Positions 34,105-43,426 of a DNA stretch of 64,000 bases are shown here, in pieces. The stretch is taken from NCBI GenBank assembly GCA_041484525.1, contig JBGPHT010000007.1, positions 1-64,000 of the forward strand, read 5' to 3'. Position numbers and translations under genes: made by a program. Position 1 is the first letter of the stretch. Every line of letters starts with the position of its first letter. This DNA comes from JBGPHT01 sp041484525. Its GTDB lineage: Bacteria > Acidobacteriota > Terriglobia > Bryobacterales > Bryobacteraceae. The notes under the pieces were generated by a model. The model did no database searches. It saw only the letters and a list, made by a program, of their open reading frames with translations, and was not told the origin of the DNA.

Positions 34105-36429
34105 ATGACGGATCGGGCTCTGCTTGACCACATCTCAGGCTTACCGCATAGCCGCGCCAACTTCAAGCAACTGGTTCGGGAATTCGCCGCTAAGGGTCCG
34201 GAGCGCATTGAGTTAGAGACGGCGCTGGCCCGTCTGACGGCGCGCGGCGAGCTGATCGAGCTACGCTCCGGCCACTACGCCGTGACCGCTCGCAGCCGGG
34301 AATTCGCCGTTGGACGGCTGAGTATGCACCGCGATGGTTATGGGTTTTTAATACCGGACCGGTCGATTGAGGGCATCGCGGGCGACATCTTTATACCGCC
34401 CGAATCGGCCGAGAAGGCGATGCATGGCGACCGCGTAGTGGTGCGGATCGCGCGCATCGAAGCCGGCGGCCGGTCGGACGGCGAGATCGTGAAGGTGCTG
34501 AAGCGGGCGCATCCCACGGTGGTCGGCGAGTTCCGCATCGGGCGCCGTGGAATGTATGTCGTGCCGCAGGACGACCGCATCCGGCAGTGGATCGAGATTC
34601 CGGAGGGGATGGAGTTTCCGCCGGAGCAGCAGCCGGTCAAGGGCGCCGCCGCGGTCGATCGCATTGGTGTGACCGCGCCCACCGTGTCCTCGATTGAGGA
34701 ACTCGACGGCATGATCGTCGATGTCGAACTGCTGGAATATCCCGAGAAGGGATCGAGCCCGGTGGGGCGCGTAATCGAGATCCTGGGGCGGCCGGACGAT
34801 TTCGGCGTGGACGTGGAAGTGGTGATCCGCAAGCACCATCTGCCGCACCGTTTCCCGCCGGAGGTGGTGGAACAGGCGGAGTCGGTGCCGAATACGATCG
34901 TGGCGCGCGAACTCGAGGGGCGGCGCGATTTCCGCGACATGGACATTGTCACGATCGACGGCGAAACGGCGCGCGATTTCGACGATGCCGTGTGGGTGGA
35001 TCGCCTGGCGAACGGCAACTATGCGCTTCACGTGCACATCGCCGATGTCAGCCACTACGTGCGGCCGGGGACGCCTATCGACGTCGAGGCCCGGCTGCGC
35101 GGGACCAGCGTCTACTTCCCCGACCGCGCGGTCCCGATGCTGCCGTTCGAGCTGTCGACCAACATCTGCTCGCTGAATCCGCAGGTGGACCGGCTGGTGC
35201 TTTCGGTCCTGATGGAGATCGACCGGCAGGGCGAGATCGTGGGGCAGGAATTCACCACCGGGGTGATCCGCAGCGTGGAGCGGATGACGTATACCAATGT
35301 CCATCTGCTGCTCGAGGGGGATGCCGGCCTGTGCAGCCGATACCTGCCGCTGATCGGGCGGTTCGAGCTGATGAAAGAGCTGGCGCTGGTGCTGAACCGC
35401 AAGCGCGTCAAACGCGGCTCGATCGATTTCGACCTGCCCGAGCCGCTGATCGAGTTCGACGAATGGGGCGCGATGACGGGCGTCACGCGCGCCCCGCGGA
35501 ACATCGCGCACCAGTTGATCGAGGAGTTCATGCTGTCGGCCAACGAGGCCGTGGCGTCGCACCTCAAGAGCACGGTGGAGGCGTCGATCTACCGCATCCA
35601 CGAGAAGCCCGACCCGAAGCGTGTGATGGAGTTCGAAGAAGTGGCGGCGCATTTCGGTTATTCGCTGGGGGTGGGCGCGATTCCGGTGAAGCGGTTCCGG
35701 TATTCGGATAAGCGACGGGACGGGTCGAAACAGCGGCGCGAGATCGTGATGGCGGACGATGGCATCAAGATTTCGCCGCGCAATTATCAGCGGCTGGTGG
35801 CGAAGGTGGAAGGCAAGCCGGAGGAGCGGATACTGAGCTACCTGATGCTGCGGTCGCTGCGGCAGGCGCGGTACAGCACGGACAACGTGGGGCACTTTGC
35901 GCTGGCCGCAGCGACGTACACGCATTTCACGTCGCCCATCCGGCGGTATCCGGACCTGATGGTGCATCGGTTGCTGCGCGGCATGGCGGTGTCCGAGCCC
36001 GAGTTGCGCGAGGTGGCGGAGGAATGTTCGCAATCCGAGCGGCGGGCGGCGGATGCCGAGCGCGAGCTGGTGGAATGGAAAAAAGTGAAGTTCATGTCTG
36101 AGCGCGTGGGGCAGGACTTCGACGCGCTCATCATCAGTACGACGAAGTACGGGCTGTTTGTGGAACTGGCGGACCTGTTCATCGAAGGGCTGGTTCCCAT
36201 CGACACGCTGCCCGGCGACCAGTACACTTATCAGGAGAACGTCCGCAAGATCGTGGGCAGGCGCACGCATCGCCAGTTTTCGATCGGCGATCGCGCGCGC
36301 GTGATTCTGGATCGCGTGGACGGGAACGAACGCAAACTGCAGTTTTCGATACTCGAAGATGACTCCGGAAAATCTGGTGGCGATCCCCGGCGGCGAGTTT
36401 CTCATGGGGCAAAGCGACGGAAGGGATGA
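34105..36429 (+). CDS. rnr: Ribonuclease R
   Basis: A 774-residue 3'-to-5' exoribonuclease that degrades structured RNA. Domains in order: N-terminal HTH-like (1-60), two cold-shock/OB domains (65-230), the RNB catalytic domain with the metal-binding TIDGETARDFDDAVWVDRL (about residues 288-306), HIADVSHYVRPGTPID, HFTSPIRRYPDLMVHRLL, and a C-terminal S1 domain ending in a basic tail (PRRRVSHGAKRRKG). The length is normal. The final 71 bp are shared with the next gene in another frame. Confidence 0.96.
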   Translation: MTDRALLDHISGLPHSRANFKQLVREFAAKGPERIELETALARLTARGELIELRSGHYAVTARSREFAVGRLSMHRDGYGFLIPDRSIEGIAGDIFIPPESAEKAMHGDRVVVRIARIEAGGRSDGEIVKVLKRAHPTVVGEFRIGRRGMYVVPQDDRIRQWIEIPEGMEFPPEQQPVKGAAAVDRIGVTAPTVSSIEELDGMIVDVELLEYPEKGSSPVGRVIEILGRPDDFGVDVEVVIRKHHLPHRFPPEVVEQAESVPNTIVARELEGRRDFRDMDIVTIDGETARDFDDAVWVDRLANGNYALHVHIADVSHYVRPGTPIDVEARLRGTSVYFPDRAVPMLPFELSTNICSLNPQVDRLVLSVLMEIDRQGEIVGQEFTTGVIRSVERMTYTNVHLLLEGDAGLCSRYLPLIGRFELMKELALVLNRKRVKRGSIDFDLPEPLIEFDEWGAMTGVTRAPRNIAHQLIEEFMLSANEAVASHLKSTVEASIYRIHEKPDPKRVMEFEEVAAHFGYSLGVGAIPVKRFRYSDKRRDGSKQRREIVMADDGIKISPRNYQRLVAKVEGKPEERILSYLMLRSLRQARYSTDNVGHFALAAATYTHFTSPIRRYPDLMVHRLLRGMAVSEPELREVAEECSQSERRAADAERELVEWKKVKFMSERVGQDFDALIISTTKYGLFVELADLFIEGLVPIDTLPGDQYTYQENVRKIVGRRTHRQFSIGDRARVILDRVDGNERKLQFSILEDDSGKSGGDPRRRVSHGAKRRKG

Positions 36430-37006
36430 AGAGCGTCCCGTGCATAAGGTGCGGGTGGCGCCATTCCGCCTGGCGCGGTATCAGGTGACTAATGCGGAGT
36501 ATGCCGCCTTTCGCAAAATCGAATTCGATTGCGCCTCGAAGCCCGTTACTTCGGTGAACTGGTTCGACGCGATGGAGTTCTGCCGCTGGCTGTCGGCCCA
36601 GTGGGGACTGCCGGTGCGGCTGCCCACCGAAGCCGAATGGGAGTTCGCGGCGCGCGGCGGGCTGCAGGAGAAGCTGTACCCGTGGGGCGACGAGCCGGTG
36701 ACGGCGCGTCCGCGGTACGGCGATCGATGGCACGCGGGTCCGGAGCCGGTGGGTGAGACGCCGCCCAATGGCTACGGCCTTTTCGACATGTGCGAGAACG
36801 TGCACGAGTGGTGCAGCGATTGGTACGATCCGCTCTACTACGTCGTGTCGCCGGAAGAGAATCCACGGGGTCCGGAGACTGGGACGCGCCGCGCTTCCCG
36901 CGGGGGTGCCTGGCGGCACCACATCAAGATTGCAAGGTGTGCGGCCCGGAGCAGCATTCCGCCGGAGTTCCGGTACGCAGACTACGGATTTCGAGTGGCC
37001 GTGTGA
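36359..37006 (+). CDS. FGE/SUMF1-domain protein lacking the catalytic cysteines
   Basis: A 215-residue single-domain protein. It has the family start LVAIPGGEFLMGQSDG and PVHKVRVAPFRLARYQVTNA, the RLPTEAEWEFAARGG and MCENVHEWCSDWY blocks, and the closing GFRVAV. In active formylglycine-generating enzymes two cysteines lie between the GGS(Y/W) and RCAARS motifs; here that stretch is GGAWRHHIKIARCAARS, with neither. It is therefore probably not a sulfatase activator. The start lies 71 bp inside rnr and is needed for the conserved N-terminus. Confidence 0.88.
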   Translation: MTPENLVAIPGGEFLMGQSDGRDEERPVHKVRVAPFRLARYQVTNAEYAAFRKIEFDCASKPVTSVNWFDAMEFCRWLSAQWGLPVRLPTEAEWEFAARGGLQEKLYPWGDEPVTARPRYGDRWHAGPEPVGETPPNGYGLFDMCENVHEWCSDWYDPLYYVVSPEENPRGPETGTRRASRGGAWRHHIKIARCAARSSIPPEFRYADYGFRVAV

Positions 37007-37251
37007 CTTATCCGGCCGATCTCTGCCCGAGCGTAAGGCCTGCAACACAGAGAGTGGAGTGACGATGGCAGCAGCATCGAAGCCGAGATGCTCCACGGGG
37101 CCAGCTACCGCTTCTACGGCTAGGGCGTTTTTTGGCCACGTGGCTCTCGTTTCCCAAACGGCCATTTCCGATAAGGTCTCACCGGTAAGCGCTTGTTGTG
37201 TGTTCAAGACGGCGTTAACGGCCGGCGAGGGGTGATAAGCTTCCGAGTGTC

Positions 37252-37386
37252 ATGGTTTCGCCCGAGATCGCACTCGAAAGGTTTCTTCATGAGAAGCATT
37301 CCCGCGGCGAAACGAAATACGCTAAGATTGGTGGCCGCCTTGCTGTCGAAGACCTACAGCCTAATCACCTTTCCGGTTCCTTGTAG
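37252..37386 (+). CDS. Small 44-residue ORF upstream of a metalloprotease gene
   Basis: ATG 37252 to TAG 37384 encodes a charged 44-residue protein (MVSPEIALERFLHEKH, RGETKYAKIGGRLAVEDL). It ends 5 bp before the ATG of the HExxH gene at 37392 and is in the same direction, the arrangement expected for a coupled small partner. A CCGAG-like site precedes it. It is too short for homology by eye, and could be chance. Confidence 0.35.
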   Translation: MVSPEIALERFLHEKHSRGETKYAKIGGRLAVEDLQPNHLSGSL

Positions 37387-37391
37387 ATTGG

Positions 37392-38240
37392 ATGAATCGA
37401 CAGCTATCCGACATTGGCGTCAATTCCACGGGCGGACGAGCATTATTACCCCTCCACTTCGACCTGGTACATGCCGACAACGAGTTTGCATCCGCTCATG
37501 TGTTCGAAACAGAGGAGTTCGGATTCATTGTCGCGACGCAGCCGATGGTTGCCGAGATGCTAAGGCTGTCCCAGCGTCTCATAGCACAGAACCTTGCGTT
37601 CATGCGTCTACAGATTGCTCCGTCCGCCACTTCACTGGAATTGGCACACCTGCTGGTATTAGTGCAGTTCTGTCTTGTCACTTCGCATGAATACTCTCAC
37701 CTCGTGCGAGGACATCTGGACGACTATCAACCTCACGCGGTCAACGTCGGAGGGTTCCTTTATCAGGCACAAGAGCTGGATGCAGATGGATACGGAATCT
37801 ACCACGAGCTGGAATACTTCTTCAAAGGTGGGGGAAAGCAGATCTTTGCGACGTGTGTGAGGATTTCAAATGAGAGAGCCCTGGAGAACTCGATACTCTC
37901 GTGCTTCCTCCTCTCAACCATGGTCCAGTTTTGTGCTCGTTGGGCCGGGAAGATACAGATCGAGTCTGATCATCGCGCGGAACATCCGCCGCTTCCTATC
38001 CGGATCCAGTACTCGATATTGTTTGCGGAAATGTGGTGCAGGGAGGTGGGGTCGATTTCTACGTTGTGGATGACGGACGGAACTCTGAGTCAGTATTTCG
38101 GTGCAGCTGCCAGGCTGTTTCCTTCACAAAAGAAGGCTTCGTGGGATCAGCTAGTTGGGTGGCTGAAGAGCCCGCAGAGCGAGGAATACGAGATTCAAGT
38201 TCGGCGCGGTCTCGATCGTGTTCGGACCGGAGGAAGCTGA
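37392..38240 (+). CDS. Putative zinc metallopeptidase (HExxH...ExxxD)
   Basis: A 282-residue soluble protein. It carries HEYSH at residues 99-103 and a downstream ELDAD (Glu128...Asp132), the gluzincin zinc-binding set. The flanking sequence (LAHLLVLVQFCLVTS before it; YFFKGGGKQIFATCVRIS after) is helical. There is no signal peptide or transmembrane anchor, so it is probably cytoplasmic. The substrate and family are unknown; M48-type and phage/defence zincins are alternatives. Neighbouring genes are partly decayed, suggesting an acquired region. Confidence 0.65.
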   Translation: MNRQLSDIGVNSTGGRALLPLHFDLVHADNEFASAHVFETEEFGFIVATQPMVAEMLRLSQRLIAQNLAFMRLQIAPSATSLELAHLLVLVQFCLVTSHEYSHLVRGHLDDYQPHAVNVGGFLYQAQELDADGYGIYHELEYFFKGGGKQIFATCVRISNERALENSILSCFLLSTMVQFCARWAGKIQIESDHRAEHPPLPIRIQYSILFAEMWCREVGSISTLWMTDGTLSQYFGAAARLFPSQKKASWDQLVGWLKSPQSEEYEIQVRRGLDRVRTGGS

Positions 38241-38628
38241 GAATCGGGGGGATATCTCGCTTCCCACGGCTGAGCGAGTTCCGGAGCCCATCACAGGTAC
38301 GGAGCCAGAATCCGCGAGAGGACCATCTTTCTGCGAATCCTTGAATGCGCGATCGGAGCGGTTGGCCGTATAGTCGCCATGTCGTTCAAGTGGAAGGATG
38401 CGGCCTGGCTGAAGGTCCCTCAAAAGCGAAGCGCCGGACGAAAAAGAAAAGGCGCCGCCCAACGTGAGCTTGCCAGAGGTTGCTTCAACGTTGGCCGGTA
38501 ATTGGCGACGTTCCGTTGCCTTAGCCATTCGATCAACGTGCTCCAAACTCTCAGTGATTCGGGACGCCCCTGATTTGTGGATGGGTTGCTGAATTCGGGT
38601 AGGTCGCCTGGAGCATCTCTGAATTCCT
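38241..38628. other. Stretch without a recognisable gene
   Basis: A minus-strand open frame (about 38151-38546) exists but shows no motif, and it overlaps the metalloprotease 3' end. The sequence lies next to the chimeric pseudogene and is probably debris. Confidence 0.4.
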
Positions 38629-38730
38629 TCACCGCTTCAGCGACGCGCTGATCTTCACACGGTACTCGGCGGCTTTGGCCATCACCTGCGCGGCATTCAG
38701 CGTGAGGATCTTCGCGTCGCGCACGACCGG
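38629..38730 (-). pseudogene. C-terminal remnant, possibly of an amidohydrolase
   Basis: The minus strand encodes VVRDAKILTLNAAQVMAK followed by AEYRVKISASLKR and a TGA at 38629. The pattern (G/RDxKILTL-hydrophobic helix-R) resembles the end of amidohydrolase-family proteins, but this is weak. The rest of the gene is absent. Confidence 0.25.
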
Positions 38731-38803
38731 TCCCGTGCACAAGGTGCGGGTGGCGCCATTCCGCGTGGCGCGGTATCAGGTGACCAACTCGGATTACGCC
38801 GCC
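38731..38803 (+). pseudogene. Fragment of an FGE-domain gene
   Basis: 73 bp on the plus strand encode PVHKVRVAPFRVARYQVTNS plus DYAA, nearly the same as residues 28-51 of the FGE-domain protein at 36359. The DNA differs at several silent and a few replacement sites, so it is a diverged copy and not a recent duplication. It interrupts the inositol-phosphatase-like gene. Confidence 0.75.
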
Positions 38804-39187
38804 GCGGACCGCCCAATAGGTCTCGTCGAGCATGGGAAAATGCGCGACGCCGACCACCGGCTCGTCCGCTTCTTCAAGCGCGATCAATACGCACCAGAAT
38901 CGGTTTCCCCGCACGAAGTCACGTGTGCCGTCGATGGGATCGACGATCCAGCGGCGCCGGCTGGACCCGCTTTTGGACGAGCCTTCTTCACCCAGGATGC
39001 CATCGTCGGGGAACTCGCGTTCGATGGCTTCGCGGACAATGCGCTCGTTCTCCTTGTCGGCGATAGTGACGGGCGAAGTATCCGCTTTGGTCTCTGTGAA
39101 AACGTCGCCCTCACGAATGTGCTTCGCGTTATCGCCTGCCGCCGTGGCAAGACGGCGGGCGAAGTCGAGTTCCCGCTCGTAGCTCAT
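38804..39187 (-). pseudogene. Inositol-monophosphatase-family gene, truncated
   Basis: The first 128 codons of a typical IMPase/HisN-type phosphatase remain: MSYERELDFARRLATAAGDN, SPVTIADKENERIVREAI, GILGEEGSSKSG, and the metal-binding motif WIVDPIDGTRDFVRG. The match ends at ETYWAVRGG, after which the frame runs into the FGE fragment. About half of the normal protein is missing, including the second motif, so it is non-functional. Confidence 0.8.
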
Positions 39188-39196
39188 GTGACTACT

Positions 39197-39676
39197 CTAG
39201 ACGAAACTGTCGACTGTCAACGCCGGAGGTGTATATTCGGGCGTGTCAGCGAGCGATAGAACTTGCATATGTATCCCTTCGCGCAACTCCTGAAGGCGGA
39301 CCTGATAGCCGCTGTAGAAGCGAACGGCATCGCGATAGCTATTGAATTCCGAAGTAATCTGTGTGAACACCGCCGTTTCTTCATGGCTGACACGGCACCG
39401 CCGCTGCAGATCCGCGGGAATATTGCTCACGATAAGATGAGCCCCTGGCGGTATACAAACCGCAGGTACGGTTGCGGACTGGCTCGGCGGGTCAAAGAAG
39501 GTTTTCACCCTCTGCCATAGAGTCTCTCTCGGAGCGGCCTCTTTGAGCCGTTTGAACACCTGCAGATCCTCCAGGGATGCCAGGCCCATCGAACCAGTCG
39601 AAAACCTGTGGACGACGAGTTCTTCGCCTTCTACGGCGAGCCGATTGGGAATTCCGCACAGGGAGTAGTCACACAT
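39197..39676 (-). CDS. Conserved protein of unknown function
   Basis: 159 residues beginning MCDYSLCGIPNRLAVEGEEL, then VVHRFSTGSMGLAS, a VPAVCIPPGAHLIVSNIP strand pair, and a C-terminal helical segment. The N-terminal MCDYSL/NRLAVEGEELVVHRF pattern is familiar from uncharacterised bacterial proteins. No signal peptide or membrane helix. It is not operonic with its neighbours. Confidence 0.75.
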   Translation of the reverse strand: MCDYSLCGIPNRLAVEGEELVVHRFSTGSMGLASLEDLQVFKRLKEAAPRETLWQRVKTFFDPPSQSATVPAVCIPPGAHLIVSNIPADLQRRCRVSHEETAVFTQITSEFNSYRDAVRFYSGYQVRLQELREGIHMQVLSLADTPEYTPPALTVDSFV

Positions 39677-39808
39677 ATTGTCTCCTTACCCCTCAAGGCC
39701 TTTCGGGTGAGTCAAGTTTCGGAAAGTTCACCACTAAGAGATTGGATGCTCTTTCTATCTGAGCCGTCTTTTTCTTTTGAGTTAAGGCGGGCATCCGGCG
39801 CGTCGCAT

Positions 39809-41494
39809 CTACGAGACCTTCACACGCTCAGTTGCGGTCAGCCGGATGCCTCGGTCAGGACCCATGGCAAACTCGTGGACATGGAAACTTCCGCGATACT
39901 TGTTCTCCCCCTGGGAGCCCATAGTTACTGATGGCGCGGAGCACAGAACCACATCGCGGCAAGTCCCGATCCAATCACGGTGCCGATGGCCATGCAGGAC
40001 GAGGCAGCGCGAGGCATGGGGCGCGATCGCTGCCAGAACGTCCGGCGCATTGACGAGTGCGAGGCCGATTCGGTCGGTGAGACTGATCGAAGCCACCGGA
40101 TACTCTACGACCTGATGATGGAGCAAGATCATCCAGGAGCTACGCGGGGAACGCCGCAGGATCGACTTGAGCGCCTTCAACTGCGATGGATTGACGACGC
40201 CGATCGCATTGGTGAGTGAGAAGTGGCTGCGGGCGTTCGAATTGAGGAGGATGATTCCGTATCCATCATCCACGGGCGGGGGTTCGACTAGCGGGAAGAT
40301 CGCGTCCCAGACCTTCGACATCTCGCGCCGTCCACGCACCGTGCCGTCCTTGGCCAGCCCACGCAGGCGCTCCACGCGATCGTCTTCCCGCAGGTAGTCC
40401 CGTAGCGATGGTCCGAGCGCGCCGGACGCGCGGTCGACTACGTGGGCGCGATCGCCTTGGACTGCATCCAGAGCAAGAACAACGCGGAGCTTGCGTAGCG
40501 ACTGGCCCGCGCTCCAGGGCAAATCGAAGCGCCCCGGATTGCTGCGGTCGACGATGTTTACATCGTGGTTGCCGGGCACAAACGATAAGCGGGCCCGCAA
40601 CTCTGGATAGTTTCGAAAGAGGTCGATAAACTCGGCCCATTCGGCGCGTGTCCCGGCATCCGTGATATCTCCCGTCACCAGGACATGATCCAAGGGAGCC
40701 GACGCGTGTATCGCGGCGAGCTTGTGCAGCGCACGACGAATGCATCGGTTGCCTCGCGGGCCGTGCGTGCCGGCCTCCATGCGACAGCCGTAGTGCTCCC
40801 CGACGAAGTGCAGGTCCGACAGATGCGCCACTCGATCGATCGACGCTGCGGGTTTCGGCGGGCTTGGCGCCCAGTCGAGGACCGGGCCGCGGAGCCTGAA
40901 CTCACGCCAGACCCAGTAGCGGCTCTCGACGGCAGTGGACAGGCCGAGGATCACCGCCGCATTTCCCAGCGCCGCCCTGACTACCGCCCACGGCCGGACA
41001 TGCTCGACATCGACGACTTGGAGGCGGATTGACAAATCGACAGTCGTCGCAAGAGCGAGCCCTCCGCCGGCGAACAGCAATGCGCCGACGACTGTCCCGA
41101 GCCGTCGTCTGCGGTCGCGCTGTTCCGGAGTAGCCGTCTGACCGGGGAACCGTTCGGCAACCGAGCGCAGGATCTCGCGTAGTGCAACGAAGACCGGAAA
41201 GACGAGGGTGTAATGGAGATGCCAGAAGTACTCGACAGCCTTTGCGACAAGCGGCCGGCCGATCCAGAGAGCAAATGCCACCAGAACGGCCAGCACGATG
41301 AGCGCGACGATCGGAGTGTAACCGGCGGATGCCGCTGCATCGAACTTCAGGCGGCCATAGGTGACCGCAAGTGACGGCACGATACCCACCAGCAGAGCCG
41401 GCCCGACGATAAGAACCAGGAAACCGATCGCCGCTTTCAAGTAATTGAATTCGAGCGCGGCTGAAAGGAGGAGTCTCCGGAGGCCCGCCACCAT
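39809..41494 (-). CDS. Membrane-anchored calcineurin-like metallophosphoesterase
   Basis: A 561-residue protein. The N-terminal third has about four hydrophobic helices (FLVLIVGPALLVGIVPSLAV, TPIVALIVLAVLVAFALWI, RRLGTVVGALLFAGGGLALA). The rest is a calcineurin-type phosphoesterase with all metal-binding motifs: SDLHFVGEH, VTGDITDAG, PGNHDVN and VLHGHRHRDW. The order fits a phosphodiesterase or phosphatase facing one side of the membrane; the substrate is unknown. Start ATG/GTG near 41494 not certain. Confidence 0.88.
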   Translation of the reverse strand: MVAGLRRLLLSAALEFNYLKAAIGFLVLIVGPALLVGIVPSLAVTYGRLKFDAAASAGYTPIVALIVLAVLVAFALWIGRPLVAKAVEYFWHLHYTLVFPVFVALREILRSVAERFPGQTATPEQRDRRRRLGTVVGALLFAGGGLALATTVDLSIRLQVVDVEHVRPWAVVRAALGNAAVILGLSTAVESRYWVWREFRLRGPVLDWAPSPPKPAASIDRVAHLSDLHFVGEHYGCRMEAGTHGPRGNRCIRRALHKLAAIHASAPLDHVLVTGDITDAGTRAEWAEFIDLFRNYPELRARLSFVPGNHDVNIVDRSNPGRFDLPWSAGQSLRKLRVVLALDAVQGDRAHVVDRASGALGPSLRDYLREDDRVERLRGLAKDGTVRGRREMSKVWDAIFPLVEPPPVDDGYGIILLNSNARSHFSLTNAIGVVNPSQLKALKSILRRSPRSSWMILLHHQVVEYPVASISLTDRIGLALVNAPDVLAAIAPHASRCLVLHGHRHRDWIGTCRDVVLCSAPSVTMGSQGENKYRGSFHVHEFAMGPDRGIRLTATERVKVS

Positions 41495-41623
41495 GCGGGC
41501 TTGTGCGGTTGTCGTCGCCGTCGCCGCGCCGCAAATCCCAGATGCGCAAGGCCGTCATTGTCCTCCAATCAGGCACAACAGAGCCGATGCGCCAACCGGG
41601 CCGGCCCGAGATCCACCGTCTCG

Positions 41624-41938
41624 CTAGCGCCAACGGCCTGCAACGAAAGTGTAGCCGCCACGACCTCTGCGCCAGCTCGGCGAAACCCACACTGCACCGG
41701 AACGCGGCGGGCGTCGCCACCTGCCCGGCGCCCAGGCGTACCCTCTTCTCCCCCTGCGTCCAGTGCCCCTCCAGTAGCCGCCTGTCCAAACGAAGCCGGG
41801 ACCGGGCGACCTCCCGACCACTCCGACTGACCGAGCACGCGGGGGCGGTGTCCTGACGAATACCACCGCCTGGGCGATCGGCACTTCGGAGACCAGCATC
41901 GCTGCAAGTGCAAGACTCGCTAGGATTGGTTTTTTCAT
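41624..41938 (-). CDS. WxxGxW-repeat exported protein
   Basis: A 104-residue small protein with a signal peptide (MKKPILASLALAAMLVSEV, processed near AQA) and three to four arginine-rich repeats of the form W-TGGYWRG, YAWAPGRWRR and YTFVAGRWR. This matches small WxxGxW-repeat proteins found in many Gram-negatives; the function is unknown. A GGAG site precedes ATG 41938. Confidence 0.8.
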   Translation of the reverse strand: MKKPILASLALAAMLVSEVPIAQAVVFVRTPPPRARSVGVVGRSPGPGFVWTGGYWRGTGRRGRRGYAWAPGRWRRPPRSGAVWVSPSWRRGRGGYTFVAGRWR

Positions 41939-42276
41939 AAGTTACTCCGTCGCCTGCTTGGCCCATACGTTTATGGGCTTCTATTGTGATGATGTGCGCT
42001 ACTGTCCCACGGCCTCAATTTGTGCCGCCATCGATGCCGAAGGCTCTCTCGCGGAAAGGTGGAGAGATAAGTTCGCGCATTGGTAGCGTTGCTTTGCCGG
42101 TCAGGCGCAAGTATCGTACGTATCCCCAACTCATGGAGCAACGACGGAAGCGTGACATCGATGGTAATACGGCGGTACGGAGCCCGCTACAGGTGGGTAA
42201 CTCGGGGGCTTACTAGGGTCTCCTGTGTGACAACAATCCGGAGTGGCGTTACCCGTGAAGCCGGTAGGGAGGATAG
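41939..42276. other. Divergent intergenic region with a 7-bp hairpin
   Basis: 338 bp between the WxxGxW gene (minus) and the OmpA gene (plus). At 41961-41978, GCCCATA-CGTT-TATGGGC forms a perfect stem just upstream of the WxxGxW start on its transcript. No other gene or clear promoter was found. Confidence 0.5.
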
Positions 42277-43067
42277 ATGATCAAACTGAAACAGAGTCAC
42301 AGATGGATGGTCGCTGTGCCGATCGCCTTAGTATTGGCTACCTCGGGCTGCGCCACGAAGAAATTCGTGCGTTCGCAAGTAAATCCTGTCAATCAGAAAC
42401 TCAGCCAATTCGAAAGAAAACCAACGACCAGATCGCTTACCTCAACAACAAGCAGCAACGCGACATTTCGGCAGTGAACGAACGCTTCGATACGACCGAC
42501 CAGAAGCTGGCTGAGGCCGCAAGCGCTGCGCAGCAGGCCCAGGGGACCGCGTCGCGAGCCATGGAAGAGGCGGACTCGAATAGCTCGAAGATCGCCGCCA
42601 CTTCCACCGCGGTCGACACGCTGGCATCCGGCGTAGCAAATGCCCTGAACTTCCAATCGCTCGAAAACGCGGACGTGTTCTTCGGCTTCGACAAAGCCAC
42701 TCTGACGCCACCAGCCAAGATGGCGCTCGACCAGATCGTCCAGAAGGCTATGGCGCAGCCCCGGACAGTGGTGGAATTGCACGGATTCACGGATCGAATC
42801 GGCACCTCACAACATAACCTGGAATTGAGCCGCAGGCGGGTCTGGGCTGTGCAGCGCTACCTCGTCCAGCAGAAGGTGCCGGTGCGCAACATCCACATCG
42901 TTGGCATGGGCATGGAGGCGCCGCCTCCGGGCCTCGAGGCCGATGTACTGGCCTTGAATCCACACGCAACCCAGCGGGAAATCGACCGGGCAACTCGCCG
43001 CGTGCGCATTCAGGTGTTTGGCGCGGGCGATATCACTAAGGCCAGCCCGACCGGCGCAGAGCAGTAG
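42277..43067 (+). pseudogene. OmpA-family lipoprotein, one-base frameshift
   Basis: ATG 42277 starts a lipoprotein signal (MIKLKQSHRWMVAVPIALV, lipobox ATSGC). The protein then reads VRSQVNPVNQKLSQFERK and would continue, after a +1 shift in the AAAA run at 42417-42420, as TNDQIAYLNNKQQRDISAVN. The rest is a complete OmpA peptidoglycan-binding domain (FFGFDKATLTPPAKMALDQI, ELHGFTDRIGTSQHNLELSR). An intact copy would link the outer membrane to peptidoglycan. Either a pseudogene or an error in the A run. Confidence 0.8.
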
Positions 43068-43426
43068 CCTTCTGCCCTGAAGCCGCGCAAGAGATGGCGG
43101 CACGGGGCAATCCGGTTCCGGCTAGCGGAGAGCAGTGCGATTCGCCGGCCGGAACCAATTTCTTGATCCATCAGAACAGAAATCCCAACGGACACGGAGC
43201 ACAGGGTCGAGCCACGCAGGATGGCAGCATACTCCACAGCTCATCAGTTGGATGTCTCATCTCTGCGGGGTGGTCCATGCATCAGCCTCCAGACGACCGG
43301 TGGGCTCGCCCTCATGGCGCGTCTGAGGGTTGCGCCGGCACGATTCCCAGTGCCGGCGATTCCTGGCTGAACTCCTCGCGCTCGAAATGCCACAACGCAG
43401 ACTCCGTCCACTCTAACGCTACGGCG
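43068..43426. other. Intergenic stretch, nothing recognised
   Basis: 359 bp between the OmpA gene and the convergent HdeD gene. Open frames here are short and unrecognisable, and no repeat or terminator stands out. Confidence 0.4.

Noticed and set aside
34348..36405. A 685-codon open frame on the minus strand
   Set aside because: It lies opposite rnr, whose RNB and S1 motifs are intact; no domain is seen in the opposite frame.
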